From positions 3,348,001 through 3,412,000 of the forward strand of contig NZ_CP008896.1 of assembly GCF_000730425.1 (NCBI RefSeq): a DNA stretch of 64,000 nucleotides, read 5' to 3'. The notes below the pieces were generated by a model. The model was not told where the DNA came from. It did no database searches and saw only the letters and a list, made by a program, of their open reading frames with translations. Source of the DNA: Pseudomonas fluorescens. Its GTDB lineage: Bacteria > Pseudomonadota > Gammaproteobacteria > Pseudomonadales > Pseudomonadaceae. The position numbers and the translations under genes were made by a program. Of this stretch, positions 1 through 9,000 are shown piece by piece (position 1 is the first letter of the stretch; each line of letters starts with the position of its first letter).

Positions 1-254
1 CTTTATGTTCGTAGACCTTGTTGCCCGCATCCTTGGCGCTGAGACGGAAGCGCACCCAGTCCTCGCCATCGCGGGTGAAGGTCTCTATGTCGCGGGCCGA
101 CAGCGAAGCCGTCAGCGCGCCGGTGTCCATCTTGGCCTTGAAGGTCTCGCCGATTTCCGGCAACTGGATGTATTCGTAGCGCCCGTAGAGGGTCGGCTCG
201 GCGGCCATGACTGGCAGCGCAACAACGGCGAGCAGGGCAAGGAGGGATTTCACG
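1..254 (-). CDS. Retropepsin-like ATP-dependent zinc protease family protein (3' end outside window)
   Basis: Only the first 84 codons lie in the window; the gene runs off the left edge. The start is read as GTG at 254 because an AAGGA ribosome site lies 10 nt upstream and the protein then begins with a clean signal peptide (Lys-2, hydrophobic core, Ala-Ala near residue 18), so the product should be exported. Residues 41-46 read KMDTGA, the Asp-Thr-Gly-Ala active-site signature of the family named ATP-dependent zinc protease (COG4067), whose fold resembles retropepsins. The substrate is not known. The frame with an ATG at 308 is rejected: it has no family resemblance and no signal peptide. 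Confidence 0.75.
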
Positions 255-427
255 AGAGAGGTTTCCTTGAAGTAGGTAGGCCAATACTAGACTGCAAACA
301 CGGGCCAAAGTTGGATCGGGCCGAGCATACTCAACACAAAGTGAAACATTCGTCAGGCGATTTGCAATTTGGCCTCTAGACTCAAGCTGCTTATCATGGC
401 CCGTCCACCCGCTTGCAAGAGTTCCTT

Positions 428-1315
428 ATGCGCCGCCTGCTCACCGGCTGTTTCGTCACACTGCTGCTGTTACTCAACACGCTGATCCTGATCGGCCCCC
501 TGCTGGTCTTCGCCCTGCTCAAGCTGGTGGCGCCCGGACGTTCGCGCGACTATGCCTCCCGGGCCGTGATGTGGATCGCCGAAACCTGGGCCGAGATCGA
601 CAAGTTGATCTTCGCCCTGTGCATTCCCACCCAATGGGATATTCGCGGCGACACCGGGTTGCAGCGCGACACGTCGTATCTGGTGATCAGCAATCATCAA
701 TCCTGGGTCGATATCCCGGCGCTGATCCAGACCCTCAACCGGCGCACGCCATTCTTCAAGTTCTTCCTGAAAAAGGAACTGATCTGGGTCCCGTTCCTGG
801 GCCTTGCCTGGTGGGCCCTGGATTACCCGTTCATGAAGCGCTACAGCAAGGCGTTCCTGGCCAAGCACCCGGAGCTGGCGGGCCAGGATTTGAAGATCAC
901 CAAGGAGGCCTGCGAGTTGTTCAAGCGCCAGCCGGTGACGGTGGTCAACTACCTGGAAGGTACGCGCTTCAGCGAGGCCAAACGTGCCCTGCAAGGCTCA
1001 CCGTTCACCCGACTGCTCAAGCCCAAGGCCGGTGGCGTGGCGTTTGTACTGGCGGCGATGGGCGAACAGCTGGATGCGATCCTCGACGTGACCGTGGTGT
1101 ACCCACAGGAGAAGATTCCAGGGTTCTGGGATTTGATCAGCGGCGCGGTGCCCCGCGTGATTGTCGATATCCGCACCCGCGAGCTGGATCCAGCGCTGTG
1201 GCAGGGGGATTACGAGAATGATCCGGCGTTTCGCCAGACCGTCCAGAACTGGGTCAACCAGCTCTGGATGGAGAAGGATGCGCGCATAGCCCAACTGCGC
1301 GCCGAACGCTCTTAG
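428..1315 (+). CDS. YihG-type membrane acyltransferase (PlsC-like)
   Basis: A 295-residue protein of the 1-acyl-glycerol-3-phosphate acyltransferase superfamily, closest in layout to the YihG branch. A long hydrophobic segment (residues 8-33) anchors it in the inner membrane. Block I, NHQSWVD, is at 89-95 with the catalytic His and Asp, and block III, EGTR, is at 177-180. It should transfer an acyl chain from acyl-ACP or acyl-CoA to a lysophospholipid; the exact acceptor cannot be read from sequence. ATG at 428 is chosen over TTG at 413 because it puts the membrane anchor at the N-terminus. Its stop overlaps by 3 nt the stop of the convergent DUF2780 gene. Confidence 0.85.
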   Translation: MRRLLTGCFVTLLLLLNTLILIGPLLVFALLKLVAPGRSRDYASRAVMWIAETWAEIDKLIFALCIPTQWDIRGDTGLQRDTSYLVISNHQSWVDIPALIQTLNRRTPFFKFFLKKELIWVPFLGLAWWALDYPFMKRYSKAFLAKHPELAGQDLKITKEACELFKRQPVTVVNYLEGTRFSEAKRALQGSPFTRLLKPKAGGVAFVLAAMGEQLDAILDVTVVYPQEKIPGFWDLISGAVPRVIVDIRTRELDPALWQGDYENDPAFRQTVQNWVNQLWMEKDARIAQLRAERS

Positions 1316-1881
1316 CTGCCGGTGCCCCAGGCCTGGGCCAGCTTGCCCAGCAGCGAGCTGTTGGCGCCCTGGCCACCCAGGTACTGCAGGATCACCGGGG
1401 CAAACTGGCCGATCATGCCGCTGTCCATGCCCAGGGCGCTGAACGCGGTGTTCAGGTCGTTGGTGTCCTTGACGTTACCCAGAAGGCCATCGAGGCCACT
1501 GGTCTTGCTGCCGCCGGTCTGGCCGAGCATGCCGCTCAGGGCCCCGAGGCTGCCCAATGCGTTGCTGCCAGACAGCTTGTCCAGGCCCGGTACGCTTTTG
1601 CCCAGTTGCGAATAGTCGCTGCTGCTGAGCTGATTCTTGGCCAGCCCCAACATCGCCCCCGTGCCGCCTACCGCCTGCTCTGGCGTGACATTCAACTGTT
1701 TGGTCAGTGCGCCCAGCAAGCCGGCGGTTTCTGTCGTCGGCGCAGCAGCGGCGGCCTTGTTGGTGCCCTGGGCACCGGCCACGGCGTTGGCCACATCGCC
1801 CAGGCTGAAGCCTGCTGCAAATACCGGGCTGGCGGCCACGGCCAGGAGGCAGGACAGGGCAAAACCGCGTGAAATCTTCAT
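1312..1881 (-). CDS. DUF2780 family exported protein
   Basis: A 189-residue protein with a clear Sec signal peptide (MKISRG, then a hydrophobic stretch ending VFAAG near residue 23). The mature part is rich in Gly, Ser, Ala and Leu and matches the DUF2780 family, often annotated as VcgC/VcgE-like. No catalytic motif is visible and the function is unknown. It is transcribed alone; the start has a GAGG-type ribosome site (complement of 1889-1893). Convergent with the acyltransferase gene. Confidence 0.75.
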   Translation of the reverse strand: MKISRGFALSCLLAVAASPVFAAGFSLGDVANAVAGAQGTNKAAAAAPTTETAGLLGALTKQLNVTPEQAVGGTGAMLGLAKNQLSSSDYSQLGKSVPGLDKLSGSNALGSLGALSGMLGQTGGSKTSGLDGLLGNVKDTNDLNTAFSALGMDSGMIGQFAPVILQYLGGQGANSSLLGKLAQAWGTGS

Positions 1882-2062
1882 GGGGACAACCTCTAGAATT
1901 AGGAGCTAAAGCAGTCGTTGGACTCAGCATCCAACCGGTTGTTCCACGTCACAGATTTGTTCAGAAAAGCCCAAAAAGCCGGAGCCATCAAACCGCCACT
2001 AGGAACCCATCGACCGCTACAGGGTCAATCAACACACTACAAAACTTGTCAGGAAGAGCCTT

Positions 2063-2521
2063 ATGACTGCGTCCCAACCTCCAGTGATCGAGCACAAGCC
2101 TTCATTCTGGACACGCCCGCGCCTGTTCATCGGCGCCTGTGTGGTGGTGGTTGCCGGTATCGGCGGCGCGCTCTACACCCAGGACAGCGTCAAGTCCGCT
2201 GCGACCCTGGTCAGCACCACCCAACAACCGGCGGCGCAAATCGTGGCGCACAAGGATTACCTGGAAGTCCAACCGATCGCCAACACCGCACCGGAACCGG
2301 ACCGCAGCCTCGAACTGTGGGCCCTGCCTGCTGGCGGTACACCGGTGTCCCTGGGCCTGTTGCCGGAGGATGGCAAAGGCATCATCGGCCTGAATCCACG
2401 CCAGCAGGAAAGCATCAGCCAGCCGGTGGAATTGATGGTCAGTTCGGAAACCAAAGGTGGCTCGGTGAGCAAGCAGCCTACCGGCCCGACGGTGTACCAG
2501 GGCGCACTGGCCATTCGCTAA
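2063..2521 (+). CDS. Orphan RskA-like (anti-sigma-K C-terminal domain) membrane protein
   Basis: A 152-residue protein with one transmembrane helix at about 21-38 and an extracytoplasmic part whose pattern (SLELWALPAGG, GLLPEDGKG, then an ending like VYQGAL) is that of the RskA C-terminal domain of anti-sigma factors. Full-length RskA proteins are about 230-250 residues and carry an N-terminal sigma-binding domain; here only about 20 residues precede the helix. No ECF sigma gene lies beside it. An AGGA site precedes the ATG. It may be a truncated regulator or a diverged periplasmic domain protein. Confidence 0.65.
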   Translation: MTASQPPVIEHKPSFWTRPRLFIGACVVVVAGIGGALYTQDSVKSAATLVSTTQQPAAQIVAHKDYLEVQPIANTAPEPDRSLELWALPAGGTPVSLGLLPEDGKGIIGLNPRQQESISQPVELMVSSETKGGSVSKQPTGPTVYQGALAIR

Positions 2522-2541
2522 CGCTCAAACACCATAAACCC

Positions 2542-2635
2542 CATGTGGGAGCGGGCTTGCTCGCGAAAGCGGTGTATCAGTCGCCATATTCGCTGACTGA
2601 CACTGCGCTTTCGCGAGCAAGCCCGCTCCCACATG
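2542..2635. repeat. REP doublet (REPIN-like)
   Basis: Two inverted copies of the GTGGGAGCGGGCTTGCTCGCG palindrome family flank about 35 bp of spacer. It lies between the RskA-like gene and the end of fdhA and can form a long cruciform or RNA hairpin. Confidence 0.9.
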
Positions 2636-2653
2636 GGCTATCGGTGGCTGTGC

Positions 2654-3853
2654 TTACGCCGCGCTGAACAGCTTGTGCGGATCGATCACAAACTTCTTCG
2701 GCACACCGGCATCGAACTCGCCGTACCCACGCGGCGCGTCATCCAGGCTGATCACCTGCACACCCACGATCTCGGCGATGTTGATGCGGTCCCACATGAT
2801 TGCCTGCATCAGTTGACGGTTGTACTTCATCACCGGGGTCTGGCCGGTGTGGAAGCTGTGGGACTTGGCCCAGCCCAGGCCAAAACGGATGCTCAGGCTG
2901 CCCATTTTCGCGGCGGCATCCACCGCACCTGGATCTTCGGTGACGTACAGGCCAGGGATACCGATCTTGCCTGCGACGCGCACCACCCCCATCAGTGAGT
3001 TGAGCACCGTGGCCGGCGCCTCGTGCTTGACGCCGTCATGCCCGTGACCACGGGCTTCGAAGCCCACGCAATCCACCGCGCAGTCCACTTCCGGTTCGCC
3101 CAGCAGCGCGGCGATCTGTTCGTGCAGGGGCGTGTCCTTGGACAAATCGGCAATTTCAAAACCCTGGGCCTTGGCGTGCGCCAGGCGGATCGGGTTGACG
3201 TCGCCGATAATGACCACCGCCGCGCCCAACAGGCGCGCCGAAGCGGCAGCGGCCAGGCCCACGGGACCCGCCCCGGCGATGTACACGGTACTGCCTGGGC
3301 CAACGCCCGCAGTGACTGCGCCATGGTAGCCGGTGGGCAGAATGTCGGAGAGGCAGGTCAGGTCGCGGATTTTCTCCATGGCCTTGTCGCGATCCGGCAG
3401 TTTGAGCAGGTTGAAGTCGGCATACGGCACCAGCACGTACTCGGCCTGGCCGCCGGTCCAGTCGCCCATGTCCACATAACCGTAGGCACCACCGGCACGC
3501 GCCGGGTTGACGGTCAGGCATACGCCGGTGTGCTGCTCCTTGCAGGAACGGCAACGGCCGCACGCAACGTTGAACGGCACCGAGACCAGGTCACCGAGCT
3601 TCAGGTTCTCGACGTCGCTGCCCTTCTCGATCACCTCGCCGGTGATTTCATGACCCAGTACAAGGCCGGTCTGGGCAGTGGTACGGCCGCGCACCATGTG
3701 TTGGTCGGAGCCGCAGATATTGGTGGAAACCACGCGCAGGATGACGCCGTGCTCGATCTTCCTGCCACGGGGGTCCTGCATTTTGGGATAGTCGATTTTC
3801 TGTACTTCGACCTGACCGTTGCCGAGATACACGACACCACGATTACCAGACAT
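2654..3853 (-). CDS. fdhA: Glutathione-independent formaldehyde dehydrogenase
   Basis: A 399-residue zinc-dependent medium-chain dehydrogenase that oxidises formaldehyde to formate with NAD+ without added glutathione. Catalytic zinc ligands Cys47 and His68 (GHE) and the structural-zinc cysteines C98, C101, C104 and C112 are present. A Rossmann motif (AGAGPVGLAAA) follows, and the length equals that of the P. putida enzyme. It is the last gene of the glyA-sox-purU-fdhA string and removes the formaldehyde released when methyl groups are stripped from betaine, dimethylglycine and sarcosine without tetrahydrofolate capture. It is separated from purU by a REP doublet, so expression may partly uncouple. 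Confidence 0.95.
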   Translation of the reverse strand: MSGNRGVVYLGNGQVEVQKIDYPKMQDPRGRKIEHGVILRVVSTNICGSDQHMVRGRTTAQTGLVLGHEITGEVIEKGSDVENLKLGDLVSVPFNVACGRCRSCKEQHTGVCLTVNPARAGGAYGYVDMGDWTGGQAEYVLVPYADFNLLKLPDRDKAMEKIRDLTCLSDILPTGYHGAVTAGVGPGSTVYIAGAGPVGLAAAASARLLGAAVVIIGDVNPIRLAHAKAQGFEIADLSKDTPLHEQIAALLGEPEVDCAVDCVGFEARGHGHDGVKHEAPATVLNSLMGVVRVAGKIGIPGLYVTEDPGAVDAAAKMGSLSIRFGLGWAKSHSFHTGQTPVMKYNRQLMQAIMWDRINIAEIVGVQVISLDDAPRGYGEFDAGVPKKFVIDPHKLFSAA

Positions 3854-3962
3854 GCTTTCACCTCGCTGTTGTTTTTATGGAACTGCGCTATCCCTTTAGG
3901 TGGGCAGCGCGTTTAAGTGCTCGGGTTACAGATGCTGTTTGTTGCGTTGTTAATGCGGGCCT

Positions 3963-4035
3963 CTTCGCGAGCAAGCCCGCTCCCACATTCGAAGTTGGAA
4001 TGCAGTCGAATGTGGGAGCGGGCTTGCTCGCGAAG
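3963..4035. repeat. REP doublet
   Basis: Inverted pair of CTTCGCGAGCAAGCCCGCTC-type palindromes between fdhA and purU, inside the sarcosine gene string. An inner inverted repeat (ATTCGA/TCGAAT) extends the stem. Confidence 0.9.
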
Positions 4036-4042
4036 GCGTCCA

Positions 4043-4900
4043 TCAGAGCACCACAGTTCTATTGGCGTTCAAAAACACCCGCCGCTCAATGTGATACCCC
4101 ACCGCCCGGGCCAGGGTCAGCCCCTCGATATCCCGCCCCTTGGCAATCAAATCCTCTGGGTAATGACTGTGGTCCACCACCTCCACGCCCTGGGCGATGA
4201 TCGGGCCTTCGTCCAGGTCGTTGTTGATGTAGTGCGCGGTGGCGCCGACCAGCTTCACCCCCTTGTTGTACGCCTGGTGATACGGCTTGGCGCCCTTGAA
4301 CCCCGGCAGCAACGAGTGATGGATATTGATCGCCTTGCCATCGAGCTTGCGGCACAGCTCCGGCGACAGCACTTGCATGTAGCGTGCAAGGATCACCAGT
4401 TCAGCCCCCGCGTCTTCAATCACTTGCCACACCTGACGTTCCTGGGACGGCTTGTCGTTGGGGTCGAGGGGGAAATGGTAGTAGGGAATCTGGTGCCAGT
4501 CGGCCAATGGCTTGAGATCAGGGTGGTTGGACACCACCGCGACCACGTCCATCGACAGTTGGCCAATGCGCTGGCGGTACAGCAGGTCGTTCAGGCAGTG
4601 ATCGGCCTTGGAGACCATGATCACCACTTTTGGCCGGTAGTTCGGCGCCGTCAGCTCGAAGATCATCCCAAACGCCTGGCCACGCGTGGCCAGGCCATTG
4701 CGAAAACCCTGTTCATCAAAGCCATCGGGTTGACGGAATTCCACACGGATAAAAAAACGGCCCGAGAGGCGGTCATCGAACGAATGGTGCTCGGTGACGT
4801 AACAACCCTGCTCGAACAGATAGCGGGTGACCGCGTCCACCGTGCCGAGCACGCTGGGGCAGTCGGCGGTCAAAATCCATGTGTCAGGTGCGCGGCTCAT
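4043..4900 (-). CDS. purU: Formyltetrahydrofolate deformylase
   Basis: A 285-residue enzyme that hydrolyses 10-formyl-tetrahydrofolate to formate and tetrahydrofolate. An N-terminal ACT domain (about 8-85) is followed by a formyltransferase-like domain with the HHSLLPGFKGAKPYH block and GATAHYINNDLDEGPI, matching PurU of other bacteria in length and order. It starts 10 nt after the soxG stop, so the two are probably co-translated. In this operon it regenerates folate that has accepted C1 units from sarcosine. Pseudomonas genomes usually carry a second purU elsewhere; this is the copy tied to methyl-group catabolism. Confidence 0.93.
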   Translation of the reverse strand: MSRAPDTWILTADCPSVLGTVDAVTRYLFEQGCYVTEHHSFDDRLSGRFFIRVEFRQPDGFDEQGFRNGLATRGQAFGMIFELTAPNYRPKVVIMVSKADHCLNDLLYRQRIGQLSMDVVAVVSNHPDLKPLADWHQIPYYHFPLDPNDKPSQERQVWQVIEDAGAELVILARYMQVLSPELCRKLDGKAINIHHSLLPGFKGAKPYHQAYNKGVKLVGATAHYINNDLDEGPIIAQGVEVVDHSHYPEDLIAKGRDIEGLTLARAVGYHIERRVFLNANRTVVL

Positions 4901-4910
4901 GGGGTATTCC

Positions 4911-5543
4911 TCAGGCTTGGACGCTCAGGCCAAATTCGGCGGATGCATCCTGTAACCACAACCACCAGTAATCCGAGAAGCTGCGGCGAATCAGTAGTTC
5001 CCAAGTGTCTTCAGCCGTGTGACGGATCACCAGTTGCGACTTGGCGAACACCGTGCCCACCGCCTTGCCCACCGGGAAGTTGTTGGGGTGCACGTCGTAG
5101 CTGGTGGACTTCATCAGCACATCGCGCACATTCGGGCCGCTGAGTTCGAGGATCTGCTGGCCGCCGCTGACGTTGACGACCTGGATGTGCAACTCACCCA
5201 ACGCGGCACGCAGGTTCTGCTCGGCGGCGAATTCTTCACCGCTTGGCACGATCAGCAACCACTCATCCGGGCCGAGCCATTGCAGGCTGGTTTCACCCTT
5301 GACGATCACTTGCAGGGCGCCGGGCAACTCGATGCCCAGGGCCTTGTGCACGCCGGCGGCGAACGCCGCGTCATGGCCATCGCCACGGATGGTCAGGTGG
5401 CCGAGGAGCTTCTTTTCACGCACAGTCACGCCGGCGTTCTTGCGGCCCTTGCCCACCTGGCTGGCGAGGTCGGCATGGTGCAGCGACGACTCGGCCTTGG
5501 CCCCGGTGGTTGGGCGTTGTTGGTACACATTGGCTGCGGTCAT
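4911..5543 (-). CDS. soxG: Sarcosine oxidase, gamma subunit
   Basis: A 210-residue subunit of heterotetrameric sarcosine oxidase, which converts sarcosine, oxygen and tetrahydrofolate to glycine, peroxide and methylene-tetrahydrofolate. The sequence has the GcvT-related small-subunit pattern (LGPDEWLLI, VVNVSGGQQILELSG, SFSDYWWLWL). It is cytoplasmic. Gene order soxB-D-A-G is standard. A REP doublet sits between soxA and soxG, which may lower downstream expression or stabilise the upstream message. Confidence 0.93.
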   Translation of the reverse strand: MTAANVYQQRPTTGAKAESSLHHADLASQVGKGRKNAGVTVREKKLLGHLTIRGDGHDAAFAAGVHKALGIELPGALQVIVKGETSLQWLGPDEWLLIVPSGEEFAAEQNLRAALGELHIQVVNVSGGQQILELSGPNVRDVLMKSTSYDVHPNNFPVGKAVGTVFAKSQLVIRHTAEDTWELLIRRSFSDYWWLWLQDASAEFGLSVQA

Positions 5544-5585
5544 AAAGCACCTTTCTTGAATTCTGTTGTGCGGCTACTGCCGCCA

Positions 5586-5650
5586 TCGCGAGCAAGCCCG
5601 CTCCCACAGGGGAACTGCATTCCAAAATGTGGGAGCGGGCTTGCTCGCGA
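5586..5650. repeat. REP doublet
   Basis: Inverted pair TCGCGAGCAAGCCCGCTCCC / GGGAGCGGGCTTGCTCGCGA in the 125-bp gap between soxA and soxG, inside the operon. Confidence 0.9.
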
Positions 5651-5668
5651 AGGCCGCGCCTCGGTCTA

Positions 5669-8600
5669 TCAGATGTTTTGGCGATCGCCTTTGGGGTCGA
5701 AGAACACCGACGACACAATCTCTGCCTCGATCACGCTGCCATCGGCCTGGGGTGAGAACACCCGCTCGCCGATGCGCTTCAAGCCACCCTTGACCACCGC
5801 CATCGCAAACGAATAGCCAAGGGAGTTGTGCGCATAGCTGGAAGTGACATGGCCGACCATCTTCATCGGGATGCTCTGCTTCGCATCGAACACCAGTTGC
5901 GCACCTTCCGGCAGCCACACCTTCGGATCGATCGGCTTCAGGCCCACCAGTTGCTTGCGCTCTTCACGCACGCAATCTTCACGGTTCATGCCACGCCAGC
6001 CGATCCACGAGAACGGCTTGGTACGGCCTACACACCAACCCATGTTCAGGTCGTCCGGGGTCATCGAGCCGTCAGTATCCTGGCCGACGATGATGAAGCC
6101 TTTCTCCGCGCGCAGTACGTGCATGGTCTCGGTGCCGTACGGGGTCAGGTTGTACTGTTTGCCGGCCTCGACAATCTGCTCCAGCACGCCCATGGCGTAG
6201 TCGGCCTGCACGTTGACTTCGTACGACAGCTCGCCGGTAAACGAGATACGGAACACCCGCGCCGGTACGCCGCCCACCAAACCTTCTTTCCAGGTCATGA
6301 ACGGGAAACCGTCCTTGTCCAGATCGATATCAGTCACTTCGGCCAGCAGCTTGCGGCTGTTGGGGCCGGACAGGGTCATGGTTGCCCAGTGGTCGGTGAC
6401 CGAGGTGAAGTACACCTTCAGGTCCGGCCATTCGGTCTGCTGGTAGATTTCCAGCCACTGCAATACGCGGGCGGCACCGCCGGTGGTGGTGGTCATCAGG
6501 AAGTGATTGTCCGCCAGGCAGGCCGTGACGCCGTCATCGAAGACCATGCCGTCTTCCTTGCACATCAGGCCGTAGCGCGCCTTGCCCACGTCGAGCTTGG
6601 TCCAGGCGTTGCTGTAGATGCGGTTGAGGAACTCACGGGCATCCGGACCCTGGATATCGATCTTGCCCAGGGTCGAGGCGTCCAACAGGCCGACGCTGTC
6701 GCGCACGGCCAGGCATTCACGCTTGACGGCGGCATGCAGGTCTTCACCGCTGCGCGGGAAGTACCAGGGGCGTTTCCACTGGCCGACATCTTCAAACTCG
6801 GCGCCGTTTTTCACGTGCCAGGCTTGCAGCGCGGTGTAGCGCACCGGCTCGAAGATATGCCCACAGTGCCGGCCCGCGACAGCGCCGAAGGTCACCGGCG
6901 TGTAGTTGGGCCGGAACATGGTGGTGCCCATCTGCGGGATGGTTACGTTCAGCGAGCGGGCGGCAATCGCCAGGCCGTTGACGTTGCCCAGCTTGCCCTG
7001 GTCGGTGCCGAAGCCCAGTGCGGTGTAGCGTTTGACGTGCTCCACCGACTCGAAGCCTTCGCGGGTCGCCAATTCGATGGCGGCAGCCGTGACGTCGTTT
7101 TGCAGGTCGACAAATTGCTTGGGCGCCCGTGCGGTGGCTTTTTCATGGGGCACCTGGAACAACGCCAGGGTCGGCTCTTCCAGGCGAGTCAGGACCTTGG
7201 GCAGCGTACCTTCCACCGGGGCAAACCCGGCTTCGCTGGCGGCGCGCACGCCCCCTTCAAAGCCATCGGCCAGGGAATCGCCGAGGCCGTAGACACCGTT
7301 GATGCCACCCACGCACACGCGTTTCTGCGGCGCCTCGCCCGGTACAAAACCGAGGATATCTTCACGCCAGGTCGGCTTGCCGCCCAGGTGCGAGGCCAAG
7401 TGAACCACGGGGCTGTAGCCGCCGGAGCTGGCCACCAGATCACAGTCCAGCCACTCGCCGGGGCTGGTGACTTTATGGGCCTTGACGTCGATGGCCGCCA
7501 CCCGCGCACCGGTCACGTGCTTACTGCCACGGGCTTCGATCACGGCGCTGCCGGTGAGGATGCGGATGCCTTTGGCGCGGGCTTCTTCCACCAGCGCACC
7601 GCGCGGGTTGTGGCGCGCATCGGCCACAGCCACCACTGCAAGGCCAGCGTCGAACCAGTCGAGGGCCACGCGGTAGGCGTGGTCGTTGTTGGTCGACAGC
7701 ACCAGTTTTTTACCCGGTGCCACGCCGTAGCGGCGCACGTAGGTGGACACGGCGCCCGCAAGCATATTGCCCGGCACATCGTTATTGCCATACACCAGCG
7801 GACGCTCGCACGCGCCGGTCGCCAGTACGACACGCTTGGCCCGCACACGATGAATACGCTGGCGTACCTGGCCAATCGGCGCACGGTCACCGAGGTGATC
7901 GGTCAGGCGCTCGTGGATGGTCAGGAAATTATGGTCGTGATAGCCGTTGACGGTGGCGCGAGGCAGCAGCACCACATCCGGCAGGGCCTCGAGCTCGGCA
8001 ATCACGCTGGCGACCCACTCGGCGGCCGGCTTGCCGTCGAGGCTTTCGCGCGAGTCCAGCAACGACCCGCCGAATTCTTCCTGCTCATCGGCGATGATCA
8101 CCCGCGCCCCGCTGCGCGCAGCGGCCAGGGCCGCCGACAGGCCTGCCGGCCCGGCGCCGACGATCAGCACATCGCAATGGCGGTTCATGTAGTCGTAAGT
8201 GTCCGGATCGTTCTCGGTCGGCGAGCGGCCAAGCCCTGCGGCCTTGCGGATGTACTTCTCGTAGGTCATCCAGAACGATTGCGGGTACATGAAGGTTTTG
8301 TAGTAGAACCCCGGCGGCATCAGCTTGCCGCCGACCTTGCCGAGGATGCCCATCATGTCGTTGTTCACGCTCGGCCAGCCGTTGGTGCTGGTGGCAACCA
8401 GGCCTTGGTACAGCGCCTGCTGCGTGGCGCGCACGTTGGGAATCTGCGTGGCTTCGGTGGCACCGATCTGCAGCACCGCGTTCGGCTCTTCGGCACCCGC
8501 GGCAAAAATGCCGCGCGGGCGCGAGTACTTGAAGCTGCGGCCAATGATGTCGACGCCGTTGGCCAGCAAGGCGGCGGCCAGGGTGTCACCTTCAAAGCCT

Positions 8601-8686
8601 TTGTAGCTCTGGCCATTGAAGCTGAAGGTCAGGGCTTTATTACGGTCGATGCGACCACCGTTGGACAGGCGATTGATCTGGCTCAT
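5669..8686 (-). CDS. soxA: Sarcosine oxidase, alpha subunit
   Basis: A 1005-residue subunit, full length for heterotetrameric sarcosine oxidase. The N-terminal ferredoxin-like segment (about 20-105) contains GDTLAAALLANG. A dinucleotide-binding domain has GAGPAG at 177-182, and the C-terminal 400 residues are a GcvT-type folate-binding domain (SVGLLDASTLGKIDIQGPDA, MHVLRAEKGF) that accepts the methylene group on tetrahydrofolate. It overlaps soxD by 4 nt (ATGA), so translation is coupled. Confidence 0.95.
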   Translation of the reverse strand: MSQINRLSNGGRIDRNKALTFSFNGQSYKGFEGDTLAAALLANGVDIIGRSFKYSRPRGIFAAGAEEPNAVLQIGATEATQIPNVRATQQALYQGLVATSTNGWPSVNNDMMGILGKVGGKLMPPGFYYKTFMYPQSFWMTYEKYIRKAAGLGRSPTENDPDTYDYMNRHCDVLIVGAGPAGLSAALAAARSGARVIIADEQEEFGGSLLDSRESLDGKPAAEWVASVIAELEALPDVVLLPRATVNGYHDHNFLTIHERLTDHLGDRAPIGQVRQRIHRVRAKRVVLATGACERPLVYGNNDVPGNMLAGAVSTYVRRYGVAPGKKLVLSTNNDHAYRVALDWFDAGLAVVAVADARHNPRGALVEEARAKGIRILTGSAVIEARGSKHVTGARVAAIDVKAHKVTSPGEWLDCDLVASSGGYSPVVHLASHLGGKPTWREDILGFVPGEAPQKRVCVGGINGVYGLGDSLADGFEGGVRAASEAGFAPVEGTLPKVLTRLEEPTLALFQVPHEKATARAPKQFVDLQNDVTAAAIELATREGFESVEHVKRYTALGFGTDQGKLGNVNGLAIAARSLNVTIPQMGTTMFRPNYTPVTFGAVAGRHCGHIFEPVRYTALQAWHVKNGAEFEDVGQWKRPWYFPRSGEDLHAAVKRECLAVRDSVGLLDASTLGKIDIQGPDAREFLNRIYSNAWTKLDVGKARYGLMCKEDGMVFDDGVTACLADNHFLMTTTTGGAARVLQWLEIYQQTEWPDLKVYFTSVTDHWATMTLSGPNSRKLLAEVTDIDLDKDGFPFMTWKEGLVGGVPARVFRISFTGELSYEVNVQADYAMGVLEQIVEAGKQYNLTPYGTETMHVLRAEKGFIIVGQDTDGSMTPDDLNMGWCVGRTKPFSWIGWRGMNREDCVREERKQLVGLKPIDPKVWLPEGAQLVFDAKQSIPMKMVGHVTSSYAHNSLGYSFAMAVVKGGLKRIGERVFSPQADGSVIEAEIVSSVFFDPKGDRQNI

Positions 8687-8985
8687 ACCTTCTCTCCAGA
8701 AGCCTTGGCGGTGAATTGCGGCGAGGTACCGATCTTGTAGGTTTCAAGAATTTCGTAGGTCAGGGTGTCGCGGGTGGCGTTGAAGTACTGGCGGCAACCG
8801 GCGGCATGGATCCACAGCTCGTGGTGCAGGCCACGGGGGTTGTCGCGAAAGAACATGTAGTCGCCCCACTCTTGATCGGTGCAGGCATTCGGGTCCAGCG
8901 GGCGCGGGATGTGCGCTTGGCCGGAGGCGTGGAATTCCTCTTCGGAGCGCAGTTCGCCACAGTGAGGACAGAAGATATGCAACAT
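8683..8985 (-). CDS. soxD: Sarcosine oxidase, delta subunit
   Basis: A 100-residue zinc-binding subunit. Cys6 and Cys9 (CPHC) with His60 and Cys64 (HAAGC) match the zinc ligand set known for this subunit. DQEWGDYMFFRDNPRG is the family core. It starts 15 nt after the soxB stop and overlaps soxA by 4 nt. Confidence 0.95.
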   Translation of the reverse strand: MLHIFCPHCGELRSEEEFHASGQAHIPRPLDPNACTDQEWGDYMFFRDNPRGLHHELWIHAAGCRQYFNATRDTLTYEILETYKIGTSPQFTAKASGEKV

Positions 8986-9000
8986 AGGGAATTTCTCCTG

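Noticed and set aside
5828..8740. 970-codon open frame on the plus strand opposite soxA and soxD
   Set aside because: It is the antisense shadow of high-GC genes; the protein has no domain pattern and soxA on the other strand is unmistakable.
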